From NCBI GenBank assembly GCA_014649555.1, contig BMTG01000010.1:124001-188000 (forward strand): DNA of 64,000 nucleotides, written 5' to 3'. A program made the position numbers and the translations under genes. This stretch comes from Streptomyces globisporus (lineage in GTDB: Bacteria; Actinomycetota; Actinomycetes; Streptomycetales; Streptomycetaceae). Positions 15,673 to 26,204 of the stretch are shown piece by piece. How positions within the stretch are numbered: position 1 is the stretch's first letter; each line of letters begins with the position of its first letter. The notes below the pieces were generated by a model. The model worked only from the letters and a program-made list of their open reading frames with translations, ran no database searches and was not told the origin of the DNA.

Positions 15673-17676
15673 TCAGTCCGCGTGCAGGACCAGCAGGGCC
15701 ACGTCGTCGTCCGGGGGCCGCTCGGCGAACTCGTGGACCGCGCGCCGGATCTTCTCGGCGGTCGCCTCGGCGGGCAGCCCGGCGCATCCGGCGAGCACCC
15801 GGGCCAGCCCGTCCCCGTCGTCGAACATCAGCGGGCCCGACCGCCGCTCGGTCACCCCGTCGGTGACGCAGAGCAAGGTGTCCCCGGGGTCGAGGTCGAA
15901 GACCTGGCTCTCGTACGCCACGTCCTCGACGACCCCCAGCAGCACCTGGGGCTCGGCGGCCGGGCGTACGGAGCCGTCGGGGCGCAGCAGCAGCGGCAGC
16001 GGGTGCCCGGCGCTGGCCACCGTGCAGCGGACCCCGCCGTCGGGGAGCGGCACGACCTCCCCGTACAGCAGGGAGAGGAACCGCGACTGGGTGCCGTCGT
16101 GGAGCTGCTGGCCCCCGGCGGCGGCGACCATCAGGGCGGCGGCCTCGGCGGCCTCCATGGCGTCGTCGAGGAGCAGCCGGTTCAGCCGGTCCAGGACCTC
16201 CCCGACACCGAAGCCCTCGCGGGAGAGCAGGCGGAGCCAGGGGCGGGCGAGGCCGGTGACGACGGCGGCCTCGGGGCCCGAGCCCTGCACGTCGCCGAGG
16301 ACGAAGCACCAGCGGTCACCGGGGCACGGGAAGATGTCGTAGAAGTCACCGCCGACCACCCCGTCGTCGCTCGGTTCGTAGACGAGGGAGCTGGTGACGC
16401 CGGGGATGTCCGCAACCTTGCTGGGAAGCAGGCCGCGCTGGAGGATCCGGCTGATGGTGGCCTGCCGGGTGTAGGCGCGGGCGGCGCCGACGGCGAGGCC
16501 GAGGCGACGGACGAAGTCCTCGATCAGCGAGGAGACGGCCTCGGGGACCTGGGCGTCGCCCTCCCGCCCGACGAGGACGGTGCCGAGCATCCGGCCCCCG
16601 GCGGTGATGCGGAACGCGAGCGCGGCCCCGTCCCGGCCGCCGGGATGCGGCGGCGCGGAGTCCTCGGCCTCCCCGGCCTGTTCGGCGGGGTGGCCGGGGT
16701 GTGCGGGCCAGGGCACGGGGACGGGGCCGGAGCCCGCCCCGGCGGGAAGGGTGACCGGGGCCCGCTCCAGGGCGGTGCGCAGGGGCTCGGCGCCGGTCTC
16801 GTCGCTGTGCCAGACCCGGGCGAGCCGGGGTTCGGCGGCCGGTCCCCCGCCCTCGGTCTCCAGCCAGATCGCGCACCAGTCGGCGAGCCGGGGCACCAGC
16901 AGCTGGCCCGCTATGGCGGCCACCAGGTCCTCGTCGAGCTGCCCGGCGAGGAGGTCGGAGGCCTCGGCGAGGAAGGCGGGGGCGCCCCGGCTGTCCCAGA
17001 CCGCGTCGTCGCGTTCGGTGCGCCGGGCGGCGGGGGCGAGGATCTCGGCGGCGCGCAGGCCGCGCCTCAGGGCCTCTCCGTCGGGCGGGGCGGGCGGGGC
17101 GCTCCAGTCGTCGACGGGGAGACGGGCCCAGACGGTCTTGAGGCCGGTGCGGTAGGTGATGCCCCAGGAGTCGGCGAGGGTGGCGACGAGCTGGAGGCCC
17201 CGGCCGTACTCGGCGGGGTCCGGCAGCTCCCCGGCGACCGTCCGGCCCGGCTCGGGTGCGGGATCCGGCTCGTCGCCGCTGACCGGGCGGGCCGGGTGGT
17301 GGTCGGTGACCTCCAGGACGAGGGCGGCGGACGGCTCGTCACCGCCTTCCTCCTCCAGCCTGAGGACCAGGTCGACGGTGGTGCCGGCGTGCACGACGGC
17401 GTTGGTGACCAGCTCGTTGGTGACGGTCACGGCGTCGTCGGCCAGCCGGTCGCTGAAGCCCACAGCGGCGGGCACCCCGAGCCCGGTCCACTCCGCGAGC
17501 GCGGCCCGCACGAACCGCCGGGCGGCAGACGGGGCGAGCGGTATCCCGGGCAGGCTGGTGCGGCTGGCCAGGCGCGGGCCGTGCGCGCCCCCGGCACGGG
17601 TGGTGCCGGGACGCTGCACGGTGTCCCGCTGCAAGGGAACGGGCGCCACGGGGCGGCTCCTACGGTCGGACGACAC
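15673..17676 (-). CDS. SpoIIE-type PP2C phosphatase with ATPase and GAF domains
   Basis: 667-residue regulatory protein likely controlling anti-sigma/anti-anti-sigma switches. Domains: a GHKL ATPase of the RsbW type (about 45-190) with TNELVTNAVVHAG and YGRGLQLV; a GAF-like sensor (about 240-400); and a PP2C/SpoIIE phosphatase (about 420-667) with VVGGDFYDIF, LGDVQGSGPEAAVV, ASAGHPLPLLL, DGVTERR and DDDVALLVL. These carry the metal-binding aspartates, so the phosphatase looks active. GTG start. No sigma, STAS or anti-sigma gene adjoins, so partners are encoded elsewhere. A DedA-type gene is 87 bp upstream on the same strand. Confidence 0.9.
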   Translation of the reverse strand: MSSDRRSRPVAPVPLQRDTVQRPGTTRAGGAHGPRLASRTSLPGIPLAPSAARRFVRAALAEWTGLGVPAAVGFSDRLADDAVTVTNELVTNAVVHAGTTVDLVLRLEEEGGDEPSAALVLEVTDHHPARPVSGDEPDPAPEPGRTVAGELPDPAEYGRGLQLVATLADSWGITYRTGLKTVWARLPVDDWSAPPAPPDGEALRRGLRAAEILAPAARRTERDDAVWDSRGAPAFLAEASDLLAGQLDEDLVAAIAGQLLVPRLADWCAIWLETEGGGPAAEPRLARVWHSDETGAEPLRTALERAPVTLPAGAGSGPVPVPWPAHPGHPAEQAGEAEDSAPPHPGGRDGAALAFRITAGGRMLGTVLVGREGDAQVPEAVSSLIEDFVRRLGLAVGAARAYTRQATISRILQRGLLPSKVADIPGVTSSLVYEPSDDGVVGGDFYDIFPCPGDRWCFVLGDVQGSGPEAAVVTGLARPWLRLLSREGFGVGEVLDRLNRLLLDDAMEAAEAAALMVAAAGGQQLHDGTQSRFLSLLYGEVVPLPDGGVRCTVASAGHPLPLLLRPDGSVRPAAEPQVLLGVVEDVAYESQVFDLDPGDTLLCVTDGVTERRSGPLMFDDGDGLARVLAGCAGLPAEATAEKIRRAVHEFAERPPDDDVALLVLHAD

Positions 17677-17763
17677 CGACAGAGTGACAGACCGGCCGCA
17701 TCCATAAGCACCGAGTTACGGAAGTGAGCAGAAAATCGAGCAGATTCGAACGCACGGGACGGG

Positions 17764-18252
17764 TTACGACGTGTCGGAAGCGGCGTCACCGGACAACGGA
17801 ACGACCACCGCGCGTTGCCTGCGGTACACCAGCACGCCGCCCGCCGCGAGCAGGAGGACGACCACGCCGGCCACCCCGAGGGCCGTCTGCTCGGCGAAGA
17901 GCCTCCCCAGCCCCTTGAGGATGCCGAAGCCGGCGGTCGCGTAGATCAGCGCCCAGGCGGCTCCGCCCACGAACAGGGCCGGGAGGTAGCGCGACAGGGG
18001 CATGCGCATGCTGCCCGCGAGGAAGTTGGCGGCGGTCTGGAACCCGACCGTCAGGAAGGAGACGGCCACCACCGGCGCGCCCCACCGCTGGATCGCCCGC
18101 TCGGCACGCCGGAACTTCGCCGAGGAGGTCCGCTCGGCGAACCTGCTGCGCCGGGCACCGGCTCCGGCGAGCCACCCGACGGCGAACGTCCCGCCGGCGC
18201 GCAGCAGGACGATGACGTACAGCGCTCCGGCCGCGAGCGCGATCTCATCCAC
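17764..18252 (-). CDS. Small DedA/VTT-family-like membrane protein
   Basis: 162 residues with about four hydrophobic segments (IALAAGALYVIVLLRAGG, a central VVAVSFLTVGFQTAANFLAGSM, FVGGAAWALIYATAGFGI, and GVAGVVVLLLAAGGVLVY near the C-terminus). The motif G-x-x-x-R with AERAIQRWGAPVVAVSFLTVG resembles the DedA/VTT core, where phospholipid flippase activity is known in some members. It is shorter than the usual 200 or more residues. Upstream of the phosphatase gene on the same strand. Confidence 0.65.
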   Translation of the reverse strand: MDEIALAAGALYVIVLLRAGGTFAVGWLAGAGARRSRFAERTSSAKFRRAERAIQRWGAPVVAVSFLTVGFQTAANFLAGSMRMPLSRYLPALFVGGAAWALIYATAGFGILKGLGRLFAEQTALGVAGVVVLLLAAGGVLVYRRQRAVVVPLSGDAASDTS

Positions 18253-18470
18253 GACGCCTCACCCCGGGCGCACGCCGGGCACGAGCCCGGTCACCGTCTC
18301 TCACCTGCGCCCCGCCTCTGCCCTGTTCCGTCCGCCGGGTACCACACCAGGCAAGGCCAGCCTAACCGGACGCGCATACGGCGGGTACCGGACCCCTGGC
18401 CACGTCTGGAAGGCCGGGTCGACCGGGTCGACAAAACACTTACCACTCGGTCGGAATTCATCGCCCCGGC
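18253..18470. other. Intergenic region between divergent DedA-type and MFS genes
   Basis: No gene seen. It includes a short direct repeat of GGGTCGACC-like words near 18416-18431 and an AT-richer patch (AAAACACTTACC) at about 18433-18444 that may be part of the MFS promoter. Confidence 0.4.
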
Positions 18471-18502
18471 GAGTGTACGTTCGTACGCTCCGGAGCTAAG
18501 GT
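18471..18502 (+). promoter_or_regulatory. Near-perfect palindrome and -10-like box before the MFS gene
   Basis: GAGTGTACGTTCGTACGCTC at 18471-18490 is a 20-bp inverted repeat with a single mismatched pair, a good size for a TetR- or MarR-type dimer site. TAAGGT at 18497-18502 is then followed by seven bases and the ATG. The AAGG in that box could instead be a Shine-Dalgarno, so the leaderless reading is uncertain. No regulator gene is adjacent. Confidence 0.55.
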
Positions 18503-18509
18503 CATCCGC

Positions 18510-19706
18510 ATGACCGTCGACACCGAGACACGGCCTCTCCTCGCCGCACGCCACGCGCGGGCCGCCGTAGCCGTCCTGTTCTTCACGAACGGGGCCCTGT
18601 TCGCCAACCTGCTGCCGAGGTATCCGCAGATCAAGGAGGATCTGGCGATCGGCAACGGTGCCTACGGTCTCGCGGTCGCCGCGTTCCCGGCGGGGGCCAT
18701 CACGGCCGGCCTCGCGGCAGGAGTGCTCGTCCGCCGCATGGGCTCGGCGCGGGTCGCGGCCCTCGGAACGCTGCTGACCGGTGCCGGAATCCTGGCCGCC
18801 GGTCTGGCCCCGTCGGTCGCCCTGTTCGCGACCTCCCTGTTCCTGGCCGGGGCCATGGACGCGCTCACGGACGTCGCGCAGAACGCGCACGGTCTCCGGG
18901 TGCAGCGCCTCTACGGGCGGTCCATCCTCAACTCCTTCCACGCCGTCTGGTCCATCGGCGCGGTCACCGGTGGGCTGATGGCGGCAGGGGCGATGGCGCT
19001 GGGCCTGTCGCTGGGCGTGCATCTGGCGGTCGCGGCCGTCGTCCTCGTCGCCGCCGCCGGGGCCGCCCTGCGCTTCTGCCTCCCAGGACCGGACAACGAA
19101 CCGGAGGAGACCGGCCCGGAGCGGCGCGGCACGGAAGGGGCACGCGGCACCTCGCGCGTCGGGTTCGTCCTGGCTGCCCTCGTCCTCATCGCCACAGCGG
19201 GGACGCTCGTGGAGGACGCGGGAAACTCCTGGGCCGCCCTCTATCTGAGCGACGCCCTGCACGCCTCCGCGGCTCTCGCCGCCTGGGGCTTCATCGCCCT
19301 GGTCGGCGCCCAGTTCATCGGGCGCATCATCGGGGACCGCCTCGTCGACCGCTTCGGCCAGCGTGCCGTGGCCCGGGCCGGCGGTCTGATCACGGCGGTC
19401 GGTATGGGTCTCGCCCTGGCGGTGCCGACGCTGCCCGGCACCGTCCTGGGCTTCGCCCTGGCCGGCTTCGGGGTGGCGACCCTGGTGCCCGCCGCGATGC
19501 ACGAGGCAGACGCGCTGCCCGGCCTCAAACCCGGCTCGGGCCTGACGATCGTCTCCTGGCTCATGCGCCTGGGCTTCCTGCTGTCGCCGCCGATCGTCGG
19601 CCAGGTCGCCGACGCGGCCGGCCTGCGCACGGGCCTGCTGGTGATCCCCGCCGCCGGAGTGCTGGTAGTGCTGCTCGCCGGGGTCCTGCGGGCCCGGCGC
19701 GACTGA
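18510..19706 (+). CDS. MFS transporter
   Basis: 398-residue permease of the major facilitator superfamily with about 12 helices. The N-terminal FFTNGALFANLLPRYPQIKEDL pattern and the first-loop signature GVLVRRMGSARVAALGT are seen, and the acidic motif DALTDVAQNAHGLRVQ follows helix 4. The class resembles YbjJ-like transporters; substrate unknown. It stands alone on the plus strand behind a 20-bp palindrome. Confidence 0.85.
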   Translation: MTVDTETRPLLAARHARAAVAVLFFTNGALFANLLPRYPQIKEDLAIGNGAYGLAVAAFPAGAITAGLAAGVLVRRMGSARVAALGTLLTGAGILAAGLAPSVALFATSLFLAGAMDALTDVAQNAHGLRVQRLYGRSILNSFHAVWSIGAVTGGLMAAGAMALGLSLGVHLAVAAVVLVAAAGAALRFCLPGPDNEPEETGPERRGTEGARGTSRVGFVLAALVLIATAGTLVEDAGNSWAALYLSDALHASAALAAWGFIALVGAQFIGRIIGDRLVDRFGQRAVARAGGLITAVGMGLALAVPTLPGTVLGFALAGFGVATLVPAAMHEADALPGLKPGSGLTIVSWLMRLGFLLSPPIVGQVADAAGLRTGLLVIPAAGVLVVLLAGVLRARRD

Positions 19707-19937
19707 ACCGCCGAGGACCGGCTTGGGGCTCCGCTCGCCGGAGCCTGCGGGCCGTCCTATATTTCCGCGACACAAATAACGGGATCTTGCGGGCACGACA
19801 GAAACACTCGACGGGGCGTTGCCTCACCGGCGCAGGGGAAACAAACGGGCGGGGAGCCCGGGCCCGTGAGGGTCCGCACTCCCCGCCGTGCCCGTCCGGG
19901 GCCGAGCCCCCGGACGGGTTCACGCGCGCAGCCGCTG
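19707..19937. terminator. Terminator region between convergent MFS and acyl-CoA ligase genes
   Basis: Two hairpins lie here. One pairs CGGGCGGGGAG near 19848 with CTCCCCGCCGTGCCCG near 19879. The other has perfect 11-bp arms CCCGTCCGGGG (19891-19901) and CCCCGGACGGG (19908-19918) with a 6-nt loop. They can serve the genes converging from both sides. No gene is seen. Confidence 0.7.
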
Positions 19938-19970
19938 GGCCTCGCGCGAGTCTGCGTACATCAGACGTGA

Positions 19971-19998
<28 letters not shown>
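19938..19998. repeat. 36-bp tandem duplication across the acyl-CoA ligase stop codon
   Basis: The segment encoding the C-terminus MYAGSREA is repeated 36 bp downstream of itself as MYADSREAQRLRA, followed by TGA at 19920-19922. The spacing keeps both copies in the same frame, separated by the annotated TGA stop (19971-19973) and three codons. The copies are about 25 bp with two to three differences. Confidence 0.9.
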
Positions 19999-21860
<1,862 letters not shown>

Positions 21861-21954
21861 GACGTCCTCCGGGCCTGCGGCATTGCTACGACCGGCTTCT
21901 TTGATCCTGCGACTACTGCTGCTGTCCTGCTGCGCAACCTGCTTGTTCGGCTTG

Positions 21955-21973
21955 TTTAACTGGCGAGTAACCA
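21955..21973 (-). promoter_or_regulatory. Possible operator upstream of the acyl-CoA ligase
   Basis: The minus strand reads GGTTACTCGCCAGTTAAAC, an imperfect palindrome (TTACT...AGTTAA) in an unusually AT-rich promoter zone about 95 bp before the start codon. TTACT/AGTAA palindromes are the kind of site used by TetR-type fatty-acid regulators; this one has a one-base insertion in an arm. Confidence 0.3.
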
Positions 21974-22050
21974 ACGATGCGTGATCAGAGTAGAGCGCAC
22001 GCGCGCGCCACGTAAGAGGCAACGGGCCGCCGCTTTCATAACGAAAGGGC

Positions 22051-22080
22051 CCTCACGCCGCACGTTACTGCGGCGTGAGG
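22051..22080 (-). terminator. Intrinsic terminator of lepA
   Basis: Arms CCTCACGCCGCA and TGCGGCGTGAGG (12 bp perfect) around a 6-nt loop, about 60 bp past the lepA stop. In the lepA direction they are followed by a T-rich run (CCCTTTCGTTATG). Confidence 0.85.
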
Positions 22081-22138
22081 ACCCTTGGTGCCGTTCGACG
22101 GCCGGGGCCGGGGCGGTGGGCGGAGGAGCGGGCGGGGG

Positions 22139-24013
22139 CTACTTCTTGCCCTTGCTCTCCCCCGCGGACTCGTCGGTCGACAGGACGGAGATGAAGGCGT
22201 CCTGCGGAACCTCCACGTTGCCGACCATCTTCATCCGCTTCTTGCCCTCCTTCTGCTTCTCCAGCAGCTTCCGCTTACGGGAGATGTCACCGCCGTAGCA
22301 CTTGGCGAGGACGTCCTTGCGGATGGCGCGGACGGTCTCACGGGCGATGACCCGGGCGCCGATGGCCGCCTGGATCGGCACCTCGAAGTTCTGCCGGGGG
22401 ATGAGCTTCTGCAGCTTGGCGACGAGCCGTACGCCGTACGCGTACGCCTTGTCCTTGTGCGTGACCGCGGAGAACGCGTCCACCTTGTCGCCGTGCAGCA
22501 GGATGTCGACCTTGACGAGGTGGGCCGACTGCTCGCCGGTGGGCTCGTAGTCGAGGGAGGCGTAACCGCGGGTCTTGGACTTCAGCTGGTCGAAGAAGTC
22601 GAAGACGATCTCGGCGAGCGGCAGGGTGTAGCGGATCTCGACGCGGTCCTCGGAGAGGTAGTCCATGCCGAGCAGCGTGCCGCGGCGGCTCTGGCAGAGC
22701 TCCATGATGGCGCCGATGAACTCGCTCGGGGCCAGCACCGTGGCGCGGACGACCGGCTCGTGCACCTTGTCGATCTTGCCCTCGGGGAACTCGCTCGGGT
22801 TGGTGACGATGTGCTCGGTGCCGTCCTCCATCTCGACCCGGTAGACCACGTTGGGCGCGGTGGCGATCAGGTCGAGGCCGAACTCGCGCTCCAGCCGCTC
22901 GCGGACCACGTCCAGGTGGAGCAGGCCGAGGAAGCCGACGCGGAAGCCGAAGCCGAGCGCGGCGGAGGTCTCCGGCTCGTAGACCAGGGCGGCGTCGTTG
23001 AGCTGGAGCTTGTCCAGCGCCTCGCGCAGGTCCGGGTAGTCCGAGCCGTCCAGCGGATACAGCCCCGAGAAGACCATCGGCTTCGGGTCCTTGTAACCGC
23101 CGAGCGCCTCGGTCGCCCCGTTCTGCAGCGAGGTGATCGTGTCACCGACCTTGGACTGCCGGACGTCCTTCACCCCGGTGATGATGTAGCCGACCTCGCC
23201 CACGCCGATGCCGTCGGCCGGAGTCATCTCCGGGGAGGACACCCCGATCTCCAGCAGCTCGTGGGTGGCGCCGGTCGACATCATCCGGATGCGCTCGCGC
23301 TTGTTGAGCTGGCCGTCGACGACACGGACGTAGGTGACGACACCGCGGTACGAGTCGTAGACCGAGTCGAAGATCATCGCGCGGGCGGGGGCGTCCGCGA
23401 CACCGACCGGGGCCGGCACGTCGCGCACGACCCGGTCGAGCAGCGCGTCCACGCCGACGCCGGTCTTGGCCGAGACCTTGAGCACGTCCTCGGGCTGGCA
23501 GCCGATGAGGTTGGCCAGCTCCTCGGAGAACTTCTCCGGCTGGGCGGCCGGGAGGTCGATCTTGTTGAGCACCGGGACGATGGTGAGGTCGTTCTCCATC
23601 GCGAGGTAGAGGTTGGCCAGCGTCTGGGCCTCGATGCCCTGCGCGGCGTCGACCAGCAGGACCGTGCCCTCGCAGGCGGCGAGCGAACGGGAGACCTCGT
23701 AGGTGAAGTCCACGTGGCCCGGGGTGTCGATCATGTTGAGGACATGGGTCAGCCCCTTGTCCTCACCCTCGGTGGGCGCCCAGGGCAGCCGGACCGCCTG
23801 GGACTTGATGGTGATGCCGCGCTCGCGCTCGATGTCCATCCGGTCGAGGTACTGAGCACGCATCTGCCGCTGGTCGACCACACCGGTCAGCTGGAGCATC
23901 CGGTCGGCAAGGGTCGACTTGCCGTGGTCGATGTGCGCGATGATGCAGAAATTGCGGATCAGCGCCGGGTCGGTACGGCTCGGCTCGGGCACGTTGGAAG
24001 GAGTCGCGGGCAC
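22139..24013 (-). CDS. lepA: Elongation factor 4 (LepA)
   Basis: Ribosome-associated translational GTPase, 624 residues, normal family length. G1 motif AHIDHGKST, switch region [20 protein letters not shown] and NKIDLP are present. EF-G-like domains II, III and V follow, then the LepA-specific C-terminal domain with [20 protein letters not shown] and the basic end. GTG start at 24013. It diverges from rpsT with 215 bp between, a common actinobacterial arrangement. Confidence 0.97.
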   Translation of the reverse strand: MPATPSNVPEPSRTDPALIRNFCIIAHIDHGKSTLADRMLQLTGVVDQRQMRAQYLDRMDIERERGITIKSQAVRLPWAPTEGEDKGLTHVLNMIDTPGHVDFTYEVSRSLAACEGTVLLVDAAQGIEAQTLANLYLAMENDLTIVPVLNKIDLPAAQPEKFSEELANLIGCQPEDVLKVSAKTGVGVDALLDRVVRDVPAPVGVADAPARAMIFDSVYDSYRGVVTYVRVVDGQLNKRERIRMMSTGATHELLEIGVSSPEMTPADGIGVGEVGYIITGVKDVRQSKVGDTITSLQNGATEALGGYKDPKPMVFSGLYPLDGSDYPDLREALDKLQLNDAALVYEPETSAALGFGFRVGFLGLLHLDVVRERLEREFGLDLIATAPNVVYRVEMEDGTEHIVTNPSEFPEGKIDKVHEPVVRATVLAPSEFIGAIMELCQSRRGTLLGMDYLSEDRVEIRYTLPLAEIVFDFFDQLKSKTRGYASLDYEPTGEQSAHLVKVDILLHGDKVDAFSAVTHKDKAYAYGVRLVAKLQKLIPRQNFEVPIQAAIGARVIARETVRAIRKDVLAKCYGGDISRKRKLLEKQKEGKKRMKMVGNVEVPQDAFISVLSTDESAGESKGKK

Positions 24014-24228
24014 GCAGGGTCCTGATTCTTGAGACGCCGAACGCCGTGTCTCGGGTCGATGTCGGGTCGGTCGGATCGATACGTAGGCTCCATCGTCCCA
24101 CGCCTGCGGGGCAGCGACCGGTTTGGGCCGGTCGGAGAGTGACTGCTACCGTGGACAGCTGTGCCTCGTGGCTCTCACGAGCGGCGGGGCTCACAAAGAA
24201 GATCCAACGAACCTGAAAAGGCTCTTTC

Positions 24229-24495
24229 GTGGCGAACATCAAGTCCCAGATCAAGCGGAACAAGACCAACGAGAAGGCGCGCCTGCGCAACAAGGCCGTC
24301 AAGTCGTCGCTCAAGACCGCGATCCGCAAGGCCCGCGAGGCCGCCGTTGCCGGTGACGTCGAGAAGGCCACCACGGCCGCTCGCGACGCCTCCCGTCAGC
24401 TCGACAAGGCTGTCTCGAAGGGTGTCATCCACAAGAACGCCGCCGCCAACAAGAAGTCGGCGCTGGCGTCCAAGGTTGCCGCCCTGTCGGCCTGA
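24229..24495 (+). CDS. rpsT: 30S ribosomal protein S20
   Basis: 88-residue basic primary 16S rRNA-binding protein. The whole length matches S20 ([21 protein letters not shown], and [19 protein letters not shown] at the C-terminal end). GTG start at 24229 with AAAGG upstream. Transcribed alone; a duplicated hairpin-forming sequence lies 130-200 bp downstream. Confidence 0.97.
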   Translation: MANIKSQIKRNKTNEKARLRNKAVKSSLKTAIRKAREAAVAGDVEKATTAARDASRQLDKAVSKGVIHKNAAANKKSALASKVAALSA

Positions 24496-24630
24496 GCTTC
24501 TTCCCGAAGCTCACTGATGTGATCGCCGGGACGGACCAGCGGGCCCTCTCTCCCGCCCCGGACCGGCACCCCGCGCCGCACACCGAACCTGCGTTCGCCA
24601 CGCGGGTGCGGCGCACCACAGCATGACCCG

Positions 24631-24713
24631 GAAGCCCCGGCCGCCGATCTCCCCGGATCAGCGCACCGGGGCTTCTGCGTGTCCCGGATCAGCGCTACGG
24701 GGCTTCTGTGCCT
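24631..24713 (+). terminator. rpsT downstream hairpin with a duplicated right arm
   Basis: GAAGCCCCGG (24631-24640) pairs with CCGGGGCTTC (24666-24675). The segment CCCGGATCAGCGC...GGGGCTTCTG is repeated 31 bp later (starting 24652 and 24683), so the left arm has two possible partners. The rest of the stretch between rpsT and holA (24496-24844) shows no gene. Confidence 0.65.
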
Positions 24714-24844
24714 ACAGGGCGCGTCCGGGGCAATCCCAGCCGACCCGGACCACATCCAGCCCGTCCGGCGCTTGAGGACGGAACCGGCGATCGTACGAGG
24801 GCCCGCACGCCACGGCGAACCGCCCACCGCACCGGCCGAGATGC

Positions 24845-25831
24845 CTACCGACCGGCCCGCGCGGCCCGAGCGACAACGACGACGGCCTTCTCCAGGGCGT
24901 ACTCGGGGTCGTCCCCACCGCCCTTCACCCCCGCATCCGCCGCAGCCACGGCCCGCAGGGCCACCGCCACCCCGTCCGGCGTCCACCCCCGCATCTGCTG
25001 CCGCACCCGGTCGATCTTCCACGGCGGCATCCCCAGCTCCCGGGCGAGATCGGCCGGCCGCCCGCCCCGCGCGGAGGACAGCTTCCCGATCGCCCGCACC
25101 CCCTGCGCCAGCGCACTGGTGATCAGCACGGGCGGAACCCCGGTCGACAACGACCACCGCAGCGCCTCCAACGCCTCCGCCGCCCGCCCCTCGACCGCCC
25201 GGTCGGCGACGGTGAACGACGACGCCTCGGCCCGCCCGGTGTAATAGCGCCCGACGACCGCCTCGTCGATCGTCCCCTCGACGTCCGCGATCAGCTGGGA
25301 CACCGCACTGGCCAGCTCCCGCAGATCGCTGCCGATGGAGTCGACCAGCGCCTGGCATGCCTCCGGCGTCGCGGACCGCCCGTGGGTCCGGAACTCCGAC
25401 CGTACGAAGGAGAGCCGCTCGGCCGGCTTGGTGGTCTTCGGGCAGGCGACCTCCCGCGCCCCGGACTTGCGCGCCGCGTCCAGCAACCCCTTGCCCTTGG
25501 CTCCGCCCGCGTGCAGCAGGACGAGGGTGATCTCCTCGACCGGCGCACCGAGATACGCCTTGACGTCCTTGACCGAGTCGGCCGAGAGGTCCTGCGCGTT
25601 GCGCACGATCACGACCTTGCGCTCGGCGAAGAGCGAAGGGCTGGTGAGCTCGGCCAGCGTGCCGGGCTGCACCTGGTCGGACGCCAGATCACGTACGTCC
25701 GTGTCGGCGTCGGCAGCACGCGCGGCCGCCACGACCTGCTGCACCGCACGGTCCAGGAGGAGGTCCTCCTGGCCCACGGCGAGGGTGACGGGAGCGAGCG
25801 GATCGTCGGTGGAGTTCTTCCTGGTGGCCAT
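24845..25831 (-). CDS. holA: DNA polymerase III subunit delta
   Basis: Clamp-loader delta subunit that opens the beta clamp. 328 residues from MATRKNST. Family patterns are LAVGQEDLLLDRAV, SLFAERKVVIVRNAQDL, LVLLHAGGAKGKGLLDAA, EACQALVDSIGSDLRELASAVSQL and the C-terminal WKIDRVRQQMRGWT collar region. ATG 25831 fits the family start; the frame is open to 25900 without similarity. Linkage to comEC/comEA and rpsT is typical of actinobacteria. Confidence 0.92.
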   Translation of the reverse strand: MATRKNSTDDPLAPVTLAVGQEDLLLDRAVQQVVAAARAADADTDVRDLASDQVQPGTLAELTSPSLFAERKVVIVRNAQDLSADSVKDVKAYLGAPVEEITLVLLHAGGAKGKGLLDAARKSGAREVACPKTTKPAERLSFVRSEFRTHGRSATPEACQALVDSIGSDLRELASAVSQLIADVEGTIDEAVVGRYYTGRAEASSFTVADRAVEGRAAEALEALRWSLSTGVPPVLITSALAQGVRAIGKLSSARGGRPADLARELGMPPWKIDRVRQQMRGWTPDGVAVALRAVAAADAGVKGGGDDPEYALEKAVVVVARAARAGR

Positions 25832-25931
25832 CGCGATCCAGCATCCCACGCCCCACTGACAGCCAAGGACGGCCCAGGTGGTCCAGGCGGTCCAGGGCAT
25901 GGCCCACGGCCCCGTACCGGAGAATGTCCGG

Positions 25932-26177
25932 GTGAGCGATGTGAGACATGTACTGGTGCTGCCCGACCGCGACGCCGCCGAGGAGGTTGCCGAGGAGCTC
26001 GCGGACCGCTTCGGGGTCGCCGAGGAGCCCCAGCTCGTACGGGACGCGCTGGCCGGCGAGGACGACGCCGAGGACGCCCAGTGGCTGGTCGTCGTGGAGG
26101 ACGCGACCGGGCGCCTGGACCCGGCCGCGCTCGACGAGTTCGCCGCCGAGTACGAAGGCTGGCTGGAGAAGCCGTAA
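25932..26177 (+). CDS. Small acidic protein of unknown function
   Basis: 81 residues from a GTG at 25932 preceded by CCGGAGAATG; the frame also allows 25878. Sequence begins MSDVRHVLVLPDRDAAEEVA. It is strongly acidic (estimated pI near 4), with no membrane segment, and looks like an alternating beta-alpha-beta mini-fold. Divergent from holA by about 100 bp and convergent with the YceI gene. Codon usage is normal, supporting a real gene. Confidence 0.7.
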   Translation: MSDVRHVLVLPDRDAAEEVAEELADRFGVAEEPQLVRDALAGEDDAEDAQWLVVVEDATGRLDPAALDEFAAEYEGWLEKP

Positions 26178-26204
26178 CCGCTCCGACGCCCCCGCCCGGC
26201 CGGT

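Noticed and set aside
14548-17727. 1059-codon plus-strand frame
   Set aside because: Antisense shadow of hemW and the SpoIIE-type phosphatase; Gly/Val-rich without domains.
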